DNA of 63,076 nucleotides from Bacteroidota bacterium (GTDB lineage Bacteria; Bacteroidota; Bacteroidia; Chitinophagales; Chitinophagaceae): assembly GCA_018268135.1 (NCBI GenBank), contig JAFDXD010000154.1, positions 1-63,076 of the forward strand, given 5' to 3'. The notes under the pieces were generated by a model. That model worked only from the letters and a program-made list of their open reading frames with translations. It was not told the DNA's origin and did not search any database. Both the position numbers and the translations under genes were made by a program. Each line of letters opens with the position of its first letter. Within the stretch, counting starts at the first letter, position 1. Of this stretch, positions 18,301-25,158 are shown piece after piece.

Positions 18301-18715
18301 CGCTTTTCAAAGCCTTGCAGTAAATATGCGAGGGTATATACAAAATGTAGCGAATGGTAATAATGCGGTTGTGCTTAATAGTGAGTTTAGGCTTCCGGTA
18401 GTTTCTACTTTGTTTGATAAAACTGCCAATAACCCACTGATAAGAAATTTTCAACTCATACAATTTATTGATTTGGGTACTGCATGGAATGGAAATTACA
18501 ATGGCATAAAAAGGCCTGAAGTAATATATGGCTCGTTTCCCAATGCAGTGGTAAAATTAAAAGCCGGAGGTGTAGGCCCATTTGCAGGCGGGTATGGCTT
18601 TGGCGCCCGTACTACAGCTTTGGGCTATTTTGTAAAGTTTGATGCAGGCTGGCCCATGAGTGGTTTCTTTAAAGGCAAACCGATTTTATATCTTTCCTTA
18701 GGATTAGATTTTTAA
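15302..18715 (+). CDS. Large envelope protein: degenerate peptidase-MA-like domain, TolB-like propeller and C-terminal barrel
   Basis: 1137 aa with signal peptide (FLFFLLAISFAGFTQ). Residues ~30-280 resemble the gluzincin peptidase-MA-like fold: LPEWLTDGYVAYL (169-181) corresponds to the usual LPxWxxEG motif, but the HExxH position reads HANLK (132-136), so zinc protease activity is probably lost. Residues ~330-560 contain TolB/WD-like blades (MAWDPKGTRIAVIYTSEG, GIIFSSNRPS). A Ser/Thr-rich linker (about 640-720) leads to a ~400-residue C-terminal region rich in alternating beta strands and ending in LYLSLGLDF, as in Omp85-type barrels. Function unknown; databases often call such proteins TolB-like. 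Flanked by a terminator, likely monocistronic. Confidence 0.7.
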   Translation: MAKFRRISLFLFFLLAISFAGFTQVNSVQFGKNRVQYKKFKWQYYQTRNFNVYFYNDGQELAKYIAQEAEKELPELEAAAEFSLQRRANIILYNEFADMQQTNIGLESNLLNTGNVTRMVNNKMVIHFDANHANLKRQIRQGIADIITKNVLFGDDLGEVAGNQALLDLPEWLTDGYVAYLGENWSTDLDDDLKSEILSSNYNKFSSLAFARPLLAGHAFWYYIEEKFKKENVTYFLYLARTYKSLNKASLQITKLKFDDLLKSFMEYQDDKYSKDITRRKSYPKGNYIEGFDISKRLNYYRFNVNPQKRNNSYVVTQYKKGIVRVILNDDFENHTLLKYGVRSYENEMNPSYPLMAWDPKGTRIAVIYTSEGKLNLFVYDLITRIKQYKIDLTSKFNQVQDVKYGLDSRTLLLSAVKNGHTDIYTMNLENEKIKQITNDVYDNIDASFISFPNKNGIIFSSNRPSASAKSADTVLPGNSRYNVFMITDFGDKPELNQVTQLTNLKYGNARYPMQYNQNHFTFVSDENGIANRYAGFFTTKAAGLDTLVLIADEILRNPSAKEVDSTLRVYKKTDVDSVAVVAVSQDSVYTFPLSNYPSSLAETRIAGDNNQVSEVTRQSDEKILYKLKIDENALYKRNITAQPTEYAKKLMKESRLTSVAPSTSPSSPASHKPAADSTTKQNDFFQNEFSNDTTSLVKNSNANTEQVTTLYQQPGVLATAKLYKYKPIKFSVDYGSVNLNNTVLVNRYQTYTGGSGPIMLNSSSPLNGLITLGTSDLMEDIKINGAFKIGTNLKDNEWLLNYQNLKRRFDWGLSYYRNVERFSDQTGYLIKDFTNLYQANVSYPFDKIKSIRFTSGIRAERFVYSSVDVPSASVPDQKRYYSVSHLEFVYDNTLNPAQNIWNGLRYKIYGDWNVQAGKKETAAGRNTYNVGFDARYYYPIYRNFIWAGRAAGDFSFGNQKLIYYLGGEDGWLMFGSNVKNDGSYRYFDESNKPAQDQDYAFQSLAVNMRGYIQNVANGNNAVVLNSEFRLPVVSTLFDKTANNPLIRNFQLIQFIDLGTAWNGNYNGIKRPEVIYGSFPNAVVKLKAGGVGPFAGGYGFGARTTALGYFVKFDAGWPMSGFFKGKPILYLSLGLDF

Positions 18716-18720
18716 AATAC

Positions 18721-18750
18721 AATGCCGGAAAATACTTCCGGCATTTTTAT
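18721..18750. terminator. Bidirectional rho-independent terminator
   Basis: Perfect 10-bp stem AATGCCGGAA/TTCCGGCATT (18721-18730, 18736-18745) with a 5-base loop, T-rich after it on the plus strand. It separates the barrel protein gene from the convergent DUF1361 gene. Confidence 0.85.
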
Positions 18751-18768
18751 TTATCTGGCAATAGTCTA

Positions 18769-19419
18769 TTACTTTTTTACATCAAATTCCCGGGATAATA
18801 TTTTTAAAAAGAAATATACCAGGCTAAATATGGCCGTAAATAAAATGGTAACGGCCCAGGTTTTATAATTTTGTATGGGAGAAATAAAATTTCCTGCAAT
18901 ATCCATGGCTAAGCCAATTGGGTTTTTTATTACATCCCAGCTATTCCATCTTTGAAAACGGCCAAGGTACACCCCAAAAGATGCTATAAATAAAATAGCC
19001 GGAATAACTATTTGTACCACTTTTTTATTCAAATAGGTGAGAAGAAAAAACTCTACTTTTCTTAAAGACACAAATGCCATTACAATACCAATAAAAGCAG
19101 AGGCAAATAATAATACTGCATCATACCATACAGGTATGCCAGCATTGTCTTCAATATGCACCAGATCGGTTACCAGGTACAAGGCATTGGGAAAAAACAA
19201 TAACCAGCCCACAAATATGCTTGCCTGTATCCATTTTGATTTTTCTTTTATCGCAATAAAATAATTGCTTAGCATATATGGAACCCATGCTAAAAAAATG
19301 TTCCAGCCCAAAAACAAATGTACCAGGCTGCCTGTATAAACTATTCTAAATGCAATCATTGCTCCAATAAAAATCATGAACAACAAAAGCAACCTGTCAA
19401 ACAAACTAAGAGAATTCAT
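18769..19419 (-). CDS. DUF1361 family membrane protein
   Basis: 216 aa with about seven hydrophobic segments. The DUF1361 signature LGWNIFLAWVPYMLS followed by FFPNALYLVTDLVHI is clear. No biochemical function is established for the family. Third gene of the unit COQ4-like - dgkA - DUF1361, 4 bases after dgkA, so its expression is tied to these lipid-related neighbours. Confidence 0.85.
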   Translation of the reverse strand: MNSLSLFDRLLLLFMIFIGAMIAFRIVYTGSLVHLFLGWNIFLAWVPYMLSNYFIAIKEKSKWIQASIFVGWLLFFPNALYLVTDLVHIEDNAGIPVWYDAVLLFASAFIGIVMAFVSLRKVEFFLLTYLNKKVVQIVIPAILFIASFGVYLGRFQRWNSWDVIKNPIGLAMDIAGNFISPIQNYKTWAVTILFTAIFSLVYFFLKILSREFDVKK

Positions 19420-19423
19420 TTTA

Positions 19424-19792
19424 TTAAAAATTTAAATTAAAAAAATGCAGCAATTTTGGTAAAAAAATTATAGCTCCGCAAATGGCTGATACTACTGACA
19501 TTAGTAGTACCGCACCGGCAGCCATATCTTTAATAATTTTAATAGTAGGGTGAACCCCGGTTTGTTGCATATCGCAGCTTTTTTCTATGGCGCTATTCAT
19601 CATTTCTAATGAGAGTACTATTCCAATACAAAGCAGCAATACCAGCCACTCTATAGCTGTACATTGCAAGGCAATACCCATACCTATTACAATTAAAGCC
19701 ACCACTAACTGTATTCTAAAATTTTTTCCGGTAGCCAGGCAATATTTAATACCGCTTAATGCATAACCAACTGATTTAATAAATCTATTCAT
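19424..19792 (-). CDS. dgkA: Diacylglycerol kinase / undecaprenol kinase family protein
   Basis: 122-aa three-helix membrane kinase. The family motif EMMNSAIEKSCD near residue 65 carries the active-site glutamates and Asn, and a second conserved stretch reads IKDMAAGAVLLMS. DgkA proteins phosphorylate diacylglycerol or undecaprenol, recycling lipid carriers; the sequence does not separate the two. The start overlaps the end of the COQ4-like gene by 8 bases, so the two are translationally coupled. Confidence 0.9.
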   Translation of the reverse strand: MNRFIKSVGYALSGIKYCLATGKNFRIQLVVALIVIGMGIALQCTAIEWLVLLLCIGIVLSLEMMNSAIEKSCDMQQTGVHPTIKIIKDMAAGAVLLMSVVSAICGAIIFLPKLLHFFNLNF

Positions 19793-20276
19793 ATAAATGA
19801 TTTCGGTTGTTAATTATATTTTGCAATACTATTGTTTGTTCGGTTAAAATATCAAACCATTCCCAATTATTAATATACGGACTGGCTTTGCCTCTGCAAT
19901 AAGCCTTTCTAAACAATTTCCAATGCTCCGGCATGGTAATGATACCATACAAAAATGTGGCCACTACCGGAAATGATAAATGCCCATTTCCCATCATAAA
20001 GCATTGCAGGCATACCTCGCCCTCATCCGTAGTATCATATTCCAGTAAAATATGTTTTATATCATGCCTTGCATAATATGGCAATAATTTTATTTGTCTC
20101 TTTATTATAAAATCAGCCAGGTTTTTGCCAAGGGTGCCCTGGGGAAAATGCAAAAGCTGGCCCATTGTATAAGGAAACATTTCCGGCTTACGAATAACAC
20201 GAAGTACAGGGAGTGCCATATTGTGCGTAAGATATACCAATACCTTCGACCGGATAAAAACGATAATTTTATACAT
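19785..20276 (-). CDS. COQ4-like protein with intact metal-binding motif
   Basis: 163 aa. Residues 71-87 contain H71-D72-x2-H75-x11-E87, matching the HDxxHx11E metal signature of COQ4, the eukaryotic and bacterial ubiquinone-biosynthesis protein recently tied to oxidative decarboxylation of the quinone ring. Other COQ4-like blocks (TMGQLLHFPQGTLGKNLADF before the motif, EHWKLFRKAYCRG after) are recognisable. Bacteroidota normally make menaquinone, not ubiquinone, so the substrate must be something else or undetermined. It heads the unit with dgkA and DUF1361; an operator-like inverted repeat lies just upstream. Assignment rests on the motif and order of blocks, not on a search. Confidence 0.65.
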   Translation of the reverse strand: MYKIIVFIRSKVLVYLTHNMALPVLRVIRKPEMFPYTMGQLLHFPQGTLGKNLADFIIKRQIKLLPYYARHDIKHILLEYDTTDEGEVCLQCFMMGNGHLSFPVVATFLYGIITMPEHWKLFRKAYCRGKASPYINNWEWFDILTEQTIVLQNIINNRNHLYE

Positions 20277-20298
20277 CTTTTTACTTATTTTTAAAAGT

Positions 20299-20315
20299 AC
20301 TTTGCATTTCAGAGT
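20299..20315. promoter_or_regulatory. Operator-like inverted repeat upstream of the COQ4-like gene
   Basis: ACTTTG-CATTT-CAGAGT (5 of 6 pairs), preceded by AAAAGT. The same layout occurs at 21308-21324. Likely site for the winged-helix regulator encoded next door; inference. Confidence 0.45.
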
Positions 20316-20331
20316 GTTTAATCAAAAAAAA

Positions 20332-20634
20332 TTAGCGGGTGCTCCTTATCATTTTTTCCAGGGCTTCTAAATGAGCTTTAAAGATTTTTTGACCGGGTTT
20401 GGTAATGCTGTACGTAGTATTGGTTTTTCTTCCTACAAATCCTTTTTGTACCTTAATGACATTGTTTTCTTCCAACGCTTTTAAATGGCTGGCCAGGTTG
20501 CCATCTGTAATTTGCAACAGCTCTTTTAAATCGTTAAAATTTACCTCATCATTTACCGACAAAGCGCTCATGATACCAAGCCTTACCCGGCTATCAAATA
20601 TTTTATTTAAATTATCAATTGGGTTCTGCATCAT
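20332..20634 (-). CDS. Winged-helix transcriptional regulator (HTH_34 / MarR-like)
   Basis: 100 aa. The helix-turn-helix is visible in NFNDLKELLQITDGNLASHLKALEE with a beta wing at VQKGFVGRKTNTTYSITKPG, typical of the small winged-helix regulators of Bacteroidota that pair with a membrane protein. The start ATG directly follows the stop codon of the membrane protein gene (a second ATG comes next), so the two are coupled. It probably regulates its own operon and possibly the downstream one through the ACTTTG-N5-CAAAGT elements. Confidence 0.88.
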   Translation of the reverse strand: MMQNPIDNLNKIFDSRVRLGIMSALSVNDEVNFNDLKELLQITDGNLASHLKALEENNVIKVQKGFVGRKTNTTYSITKPGQKIFKAHLEALEKMIRSTR

Positions 20635-21300
20635 TTACGTAGTTAAGATATCTTTTTGCAGATTTTTCTCATACTTCCACCACATGTAAGCACCGTACAC
20701 AATATGCAATACCCCAAACCCAAATGCCCACAAATAAAGCCCATAGCCGCCATACCATAATCCAATAATGCCCAATATTATCTGGCAATAGCCAAGGTAC
20801 CTTATTTCATTCAGGGTGTACTTACTGGCATTGATAAGGGCAAGGCCATAAAAAATAAGGCAACCCGGCGCAAGCAGGCTATTATTGCCCTGCTGAATAA
20901 GGCGCAATAAAATAAACCCACCAGCCAATAATGGAACACTCACATTGATGAGTAAACGCCTGGCGCTGCTACCCCAGAGTGCAGTATGCTCTCTCCTGCT
21001 TTTGAGAAAAGTAAAAATAAAAGAACTTAACAAGGCTGCACAAAATGTAGCTGCCGCTATCCAAAAGAGGGGCAGTTGCACTATGCTTTCCATCCCGCCC
21101 GACAAACCGGAAGAAATTTTACAACTCGTAAGGCCATCTTTGTGGCGCTCTACATAGGGGTAAGCTACTGCCGCTCCTACAAGGGCGCAAATACCGGCGC
21201 TTACACCGCTAAGGCCACTCAGGCTGATAAACCTGCCGCTGCGTTCCATCATCCTTTTAATATCCTGCAGCGTTTCTAAAGATTGTTGTTGCTCATTCAT
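20635..21300 (-). CDS. Multi-pass membrane protein of unknown function paired with the regulator
   Basis: About 221 aa from the ATG at 21300; the frame is open three codons further to a GTG at 21309, but ATG fits the promoter better. A short polar N-terminus (NEQQQSLETLQDIKRMMERS) is followed by six hydrophobic segments. The pairing of such a protein with an HTH_34 regulator is a recurrent two-gene unit in Bacteroidota. No enzymatic motif is recognised; a role as sensor or partner of the regulator is inference. Confidence 0.75.
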   Translation of the reverse strand: MNEQQQSLETLQDIKRMMERSGRFISLSGLSGVSAGICALVGAAVAYPYVERHKDGLTSCKISSGLSGGMESIVQLPLFWIAAATFCAALLSSFIFTFLKSRREHTALWGSSARRLLINVSVPLLAGGFILLRLIQQGNNSLLAPGCLIFYGLALINASKYTLNEIRYLGYCQIILGIIGLWYGGYGLYLWAFGFGVLHIVYGAYMWWKYEKNLQKDILTT

Positions 21301-21307
21301 AAAAAGC

Positions 21308-21324
21308 ACTTTGAACTACAAAGT
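21308..21324. promoter_or_regulatory. Operator-like perfect inverted repeat at the regulator operon promoter
   Basis: ACTTTG-AACTA-CAAAGT, a perfect 6-bp inverted repeat with 5-base spacer that overlaps the -7 element of the operon. It is shared with the region upstream of the COQ4-like gene. Confidence 0.55.
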
Positions 21325-21349
21325 AAATGAATAAATATATGAAAGCAAA
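21319..21349 (-). promoter_or_regulatory. Promoter of the membrane protein-regulator operon
   Basis: Minus strand TTTG (21346-21349), 19-base spacer, TTACTTTG (21319-21326; 7 of 8 to TAnnTTTG). The predicted start point falls about 10 bases before the ATG at 21300. Confidence 0.6.
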
Positions 21350-21541
21350 TTTTATTTTGTCAAAAAAAAATAAAAATTCTGCCCGGGTATTACATTTTAA
21401 AAGCTAGGTTGTATTCATTTGTTGCTACGCATAAAATGTTAAGACAGCACCCCTGCTGCTATAGAATGTATTTGTACAAATAGCTGGTTAAAGATTCAGC
21501 ATAGTTACAAGGAATTGCAACTGCAAAAAACAAACCGAATA

Positions 21542-22729
21542 CTAATTAGTTATTTCATTAAGCACTTCAATTATTTTATGGCAGGCTGTGGTAATATCGC
21601 TATTGCTGATATTGAGCGGAGGCACTATGCGAAGTGCATTGGCTGCAAACAGAAACCAGTCTGTAAACACCCCTTTTTCTATTAATGCATCTATCACTTT
21701 TTTGTTGGTAGCAAAATCTTCAAAGGCAACAGCCATCATCAATCCGCAGCTACTGATGCTTTTGATAGCCGGATGTAGTAACAATGATAAAAACAATTGC
21801 TCTTTTTCTTTTACCTGGCCAATCATATTCTCGCTAAGCAATACTTTAAATGCGGCAAAGCCTGCTGCACAACTTACGGGATGCCCGCCAAAAGTATTGA
21901 TATGCCCCAACACAGGGTGATGTGTAAAAGCATCCATTATTTTTTTATCGGAAATAAATGCACCGAGTGGCATGCCTCCGCCCAGGGCTTTGCCCAGCAA
22001 AAGTATATCGGGTACCACCTTAAATTGCTCAAATGCCCAGGTAGTACCATTTCTGCCAAAGCCGCATTGTATTTCATCTAACACCAGCAGGGTGCCGGTT
22101 TCGGTACAGCGTTTACGCAATGCCGTTAGCCATCCATGTTGCGGTGGTATTACGCCTGCTTCGGCCTGTATGGTTTCGGCTATTACGCAGGCAGTTTGGG
22201 TTGTTATGGTTTGTAGGTCGTCAAAATTATTGTAATGAAGTTGTACAATGCCCGGTAGCAATGGGCGGTATGCCTGTTGCCAATACTCGCTGCCCATAAT
22301 GCTCAAAGCTCCCTGTGTGCTGCCATGATAAGAGTTTTTAAAACTTACAATCTGTGTGCGCCCGGTGTAGCGCTTGGCAAGTTTCATGGCGCCTTCTGTA
22401 GCTTCGGCGCCGCTGGCTGTATAAAAAACAGAGTTTAATGATTTTGGCAAATGATCGGTAAGCATTTTGGCATAAGCTACCTGCGGGTTTTCTATCAGCT
22501 CACCATATACCATTATATGCAGGTATTCATCTGCTTGTTTTTTGATGGCTTCTACCACAGCGGGGTGGCGGTGGCCAATATTGCATACACTTATTCCGGC
22601 TATGAGGTCAATGTATTTTTTACCATTTACATCCCACATATAGCTTCCCTCTGCTTTTACCATATTGAGGCAGAGCGGCGCTTCGGAAGTTTGGCCTACA
22701 TGGGAGAGAAAAAGTTGGCGATTGGTCAT
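21542..22729 (-). CDS. Class III (acetylornithine-type) aminotransferase
   Basis: 395-aa PLP enzyme. Motifs in order: GKKYIDLIAGISVCNIGHRHPAV, the phosphate-binding TASGAEATEGAMKLA, VLDEIQCGFGRNG, the PLP lysine in LLLGKALGGGMPLGAF, and HINTFGGHPVSCAAG. Best match by pattern is the ArgD/LysN/ornithine aminotransferase group. No arginine or lysine genes are nearby, so the substrate is not assigned. Monocistronic; the repeat element A sits in its upstream region. Confidence 0.88.
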   Translation of the reverse strand: MTNRQLFLSHVGQTSEAPLCLNMVKAEGSYMWDVNGKKYIDLIAGISVCNIGHRHPAVVEAIKKQADEYLHIMVYGELIENPQVAYAKMLTDHLPKSLNSVFYTASGAEATEGAMKLAKRYTGRTQIVSFKNSYHGSTQGALSIMGSEYWQQAYRPLLPGIVQLHYNNFDDLQTITTQTACVIAETIQAEAGVIPPQHGWLTALRKRCTETGTLLVLDEIQCGFGRNGTTWAFEQFKVVPDILLLGKALGGGMPLGAFISDKKIMDAFTHHPVLGHINTFGGHPVSCAAGFAAFKVLLSENMIGQVKEKEQLFLSLLLHPAIKSISSCGLMMAVAFEDFATNKKVIDALIEKGVFTDWFLFAANALRIVPPLNISNSDITTACHKIIEVLNEITN

Positions 22730-22850
22730 GGTAAAATATTTTGATACAATATATTGGTATGCAAAATTAATTTATAAAACCTGTTTTTATACTTTATACT
22801 TTTGAAATACTTACAGCGCCGGAGCCTCTTGGTTTGTATGAATGCACTGG

Positions 22851-22940
22851 TACTGATTGCTGATGAAAGATAAACTGCTGAATGGCTGCCGGATAGGAGT
22901 GGAAAGCGAAATGAAATGGAGCTTGAAACGGATAGCCGGA
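22851..22940 (+). repeat. Dispersed structured repeat, copy A
   Basis: Shares with the other two copies a left part (TACTGATTGCTGATGA) and a core CCGGATAGGAGTGGAAAGC ... GGATAGCCGGA (22889-22940). A hairpin AAGC/GCTT (22904-22907, 22921-22924) sits at the position where copies B and C have longer hairpins with different bases. Lies between divergent genes. Confidence 0.65.
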
Positions 22941-22982
22941 ACTACTGTTGAAATTAGTTTTTAAGTTGACAGCCCCTACTAT

Positions 22983-22990
22983 TACTTTTG
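22983..22990 (+). promoter_or_regulatory. -7 element before the gamma carbonic anhydrase gene
   Basis: TACTTTTG, a full TAnnTTTG match 21 bases before the ATG. The nearest upstream TTGAC (22966) is closer than usual (14-base spacer), so the -33 part is weak. Confidence 0.45.
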
Positions 22991-23011
22991 TAGTATCTAA
23001 AAATTATACTG

Positions 23012-23536
23012 ATGGCATATATTTTTCCGGTAAATGGCAAGGAGCCGGTATTAGGCAATAATTGTTTTGTAGCTCCAAATGCTACTATTGTGGGCGATGT
23101 AGAGATGGGGAATGATTGTAGTGTATGGTTTAATGCGGTAATAAGGGGCGATGTAAACAGTATAAGATTGGGCAACAAAGTGAATGTGCAGGATGGGGCT
23201 GTAATACATTGTACTTTTGAAAAAACTAAAACCCTAGTGGGCAATAATGTAAGTATTGGGCACAATGCAATAGTGCATGGATGCGTTATAGATGATAATG
23301 TGCTGATTGGCATGGGAGCCATTGTGATGGATAATGTGCATGTGGGCAGCAATAGTGTGATTGCAGCAGGGGCGGTAGTGTTAGAAAATACCGTGGTAGA
23401 GGCCGGAAGTATTTATGCCGGGGTACCGGCCAAAAAAGTAAAGGAGGTAAGCCAGGAGCTGATAAATGGTGAGATACACCGGATTGCAAATAATTATTTG
23501 CAATACAGTAGCTGGTTTAAAGATTTACCAAAATAG
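23012..23536 (+). CDS. Gamma carbonic anhydrase family protein
   Basis: 174-aa left-handed beta-helix (hexapeptide-repeat) protein. The three zinc histidines expected of gamma carbonic anhydrases are present in GAVIHCTFEK and SIGHNAIVHGC, and VIRGDVNSIRLG with the conserved Arg/Asp precedes them. Homologues (YrdA, PaaY, CaiE) vary in activity: some hydrate CO2, some are thioesterases. I therefore assign the family only. Single gene downstream of repeat A. Confidence 0.88.
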   Translation: MAYIFPVNGKEPVLGNNCFVAPNATIVGDVEMGNDCSVWFNAVIRGDVNSIRLGNKVNVQDGAVIHCTFEKTKTLVGNNVSIGHNAIVHGCVIDDNVLIGMGAIVMDNVHVGSNSVIAAGAVVLENTVVEAGSIYAGVPAKKVKEVSQELINGEIHRIANNYLQYSSWFKDLPK

Positions 23537-23618
23537 CATTGGTATTTTTTAAAAAGGATTGCATCATTTTTGCTGTGTAATTTGCGTATTTTTCTATTGA
23601 CTATATAAAGAAATTATC

Positions 23619-23807
23619 ATGAAAAAGTTGGTTATATTATTTATGATGTTTTGCATGATGATGATGCTTGGCGGCTGTTTTATAGGCAGGATGTTTCATA
23701 AAAAAGAAAAGCTCGGCTGCCCCAATGATGCCCGAGGTATGTCGGAAGAGCAAATAAATAAAAGAGCCAATAAGCATAAATTTAGAGCCGGCAATAAAAT
23801 ATATTGA
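23619..23807 (+). CDS. Small putative lipoprotein
   Basis: 62 aa. A Met-rich hydrophobic signal segment ends in a lipobox LGGC (Cys20), after which a short basic tail follows (HKKEKLGCPNDARGMSEEQI). No domain is recognised. It overlaps the longest frame of the next gene, but that gene probably starts later, leaving about 45 bases between them. Confidence 0.65.
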   Translation: MKKLVILFMMFCMMMMLGGCFIGRMFHKKEKLGCPNDARGMSEEQINKRANKHKFRAGNKIY

Positions 23808-23851
23808 TCAGTTTGGCGTTATCCCTATACCTTTTTAAAAACCAAAAACTT

Positions 23852-24154
23852 ATGTGCTACGAATTAAAGACACAATTTGGTGCTACAGAAGCTGTAATTG
23901 ATGACAACTGTGGCATCACAAAATTTTATGCAATAGCTAACACGCTTGCCGAATGCCTTCATGTAGATTTTATGAACCAGGTAGATGATGCCGACACACT
24001 TGACTGGGACTTTAAATACAAAGACCAGTTTTTAACCCTGCATTACAATGTATTTAATGGCGTAAGTATATTGCCACAGCAGGTAAAAAGTGTAAAGAAA
24101 AACCATCATGCTGTGATGGAAGTAGCCAGGTTTTTACAAAAGCAAGCCTATTAA
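23852..24154 (+). CDS. Conserved-looking hypothetical protein, about 100 aa
   Basis: The frame is open from 23804, but the segment before the ATG at 23852 is hydrophobic and atypical, and the protein beginning MCYELKTQFGATEAVID looks complete, so I use 23852. It is acidic, soluble and rich in aromatic residues (DTLDWDFKYKDQFLTLHYNV). No family is recognised. A terminator follows directly, overlapping the rsgA stop codon. Confidence 0.6.
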   Translation: MCYELKTQFGATEAVIDDNCGITKFYAIANTLAECLHVDFMNQVDDADTLDWDFKYKDQFLTLHYNVFNGVSILPQQVKSVKKNHHAVMEVARFLQKQAY

Positions 24155-24181
24155 AAAAAATTACTAACCCTACATTTGTAT

Positions 24182-24210
24182 AAACTATTAACGGCGTTAA
24201 TAGTTTTTTT
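24182..24210 (+). terminator. Terminator overlapping the rsgA stop codon
   Basis: Perfect 11-bp stem AAACTATTAAC/GTTAATAGTTT (24182-24192, 24196-24206) with a GGC loop and T run. It ends the plus-strand gene, while rsgA on the minus strand has its TAA (24197-24199) inside the right arm. Confidence 0.8.
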
Positions 24211-25120
24211 CGTTTATGCTATCCCGTATGTTGAGGTAGCTTAGGTATCTTTCTGTACTTATCAGGCCGCTGTTTACCGCTTCTTTAATGGCGCACCCCG
24301 GCTCTTCCAGGTGTACACAATCGTTAAACTGGCATTGAGATATCAATGCTCTCATCTCCGGAAAATAATGTGATAGTTCCGACTTAGATACATCTACAAG
24401 GCCCATTTCCCTAATACCGGGTGTATCAATTATTTTTCCGCCAAATGGCAAATCAAACATTTCTGCAAAAGTAGTTGTATGCATCCCTTTGCCGCTCCAG
24501 CCGCTTACCTGCTGCGTTTTAAGCAACATCCCCGGAAAAATATGATTGATAAAAGTAGATTTTCCCACGCCGGAGTGCCCACTCAATAATGTAGTTTTAT
24601 CTTTTAAAAAATCTTTTACTGCATCTACCCCTGTGTTTTTTTCTACACTCATCTGCAATATTTTATATCCTATTGGCTCATACCTTTCTTTTATTTCAGC
24701 AAATTTTTCTTCTTCTTTTTTCTTAAATAAATCGGCTTTGTTAAATACAATTATTACCGGCACATGGTAAGCTTCGGCTGTTACCAAAAACCTGTCAATA
24801 AAGCCAAGCGAAGTTTTAGGATCTTTGAGGGTAGCAAACAGCAATAACTGATCGAGGTTGGCAGCCACAATATGGTGTTGATTTTTATTGTGTGGCGATA
24901 CCCTGTTTATATAATTTTTTCGGTTGTATATTTCAGTTATCACCGTGTTTTCTGTATCCTCTTCATCTTCAATTTCTACCAGGTCGCCTACAGCAATGGG
25001 GTTGGTAGATGAGATATCCTCTATTTTGAATTTGCCTTTAATGCGTGCATTAAATTTTTGGCCGTCGGCATTTTTTACCTGGTACCAACTGCCTGTAGAT
25101 TTATAAACAAGTGCCTGCAT
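24197..25120 (-). CDS. rsgA: Ribosome small-subunit-dependent GTPase RsgA
   Basis: 307-aa circularly permuted GTPase that acts in late 30S subunit maturation. An OB-fold (about 1-70) is followed by the G domain in permuted order: NKAD (127-130, G4), then GHSGVGKST (181-189, P-loop), then DTPG near 238 (G3), and finally the zinc knuckle CQFNDCVHLEEPGC near 275-288. Normal length for the family. Its -7 element lies 6 bases from the ATG, suggesting a leaderless message, and repeat B is immediately upstream. Confidence 0.96.
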   Translation of the reverse strand: MQALVYKSTGSWYQVKNADGQKFNARIKGKFKIEDISSTNPIAVGDLVEIEDEEDTENTVITEIYNRKNYINRVSPHNKNQHHIVAANLDQLLLFATLKDPKTSLGFIDRFLVTAEAYHVPVIIVFNKADLFKKKEEEKFAEIKERYEPIGYKILQMSVEKNTGVDAVKDFLKDKTTLLSGHSGVGKSTFINHIFPGMLLKTQQVSGWSGKGMHTTTFAEMFDLPFGGKIIDTPGIREMGLVDVSKSELSHYFPEMRALISQCQFNDCVHLEEPGCAIKEAVNSGLISTERYLSYLNIRDSINEKNY

Positions 25121-25125
25121 GGGCG

Positions 25126-25133
25126 CAAAGTTA
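25126..25133 (-). promoter_or_regulatory. rsgA -7 element
   Basis: Minus strand TAACTTTG, a full TAnnTTTG match only 5 bases before the ATG. The -33 region falls at the edge of repeat B and shows no clear TTG. Confidence 0.5.
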
Positions 25134-25158
25134 AGCGTAATGAATTATGATTTTATCA

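Noticed and set aside
21301-21309. GTG start for the membrane protein beginning at 21300
   Set aside because: It is too close to the predicted transcription start, and the ATG at 21300 fits better.
21339-21407. 22-codon ORF starting with ATG on the plus strand
   Set aside because: Sits over the -33 region of the opposite operon, has no promoter or ribosome site of its own and no hydrophobic or other feature.
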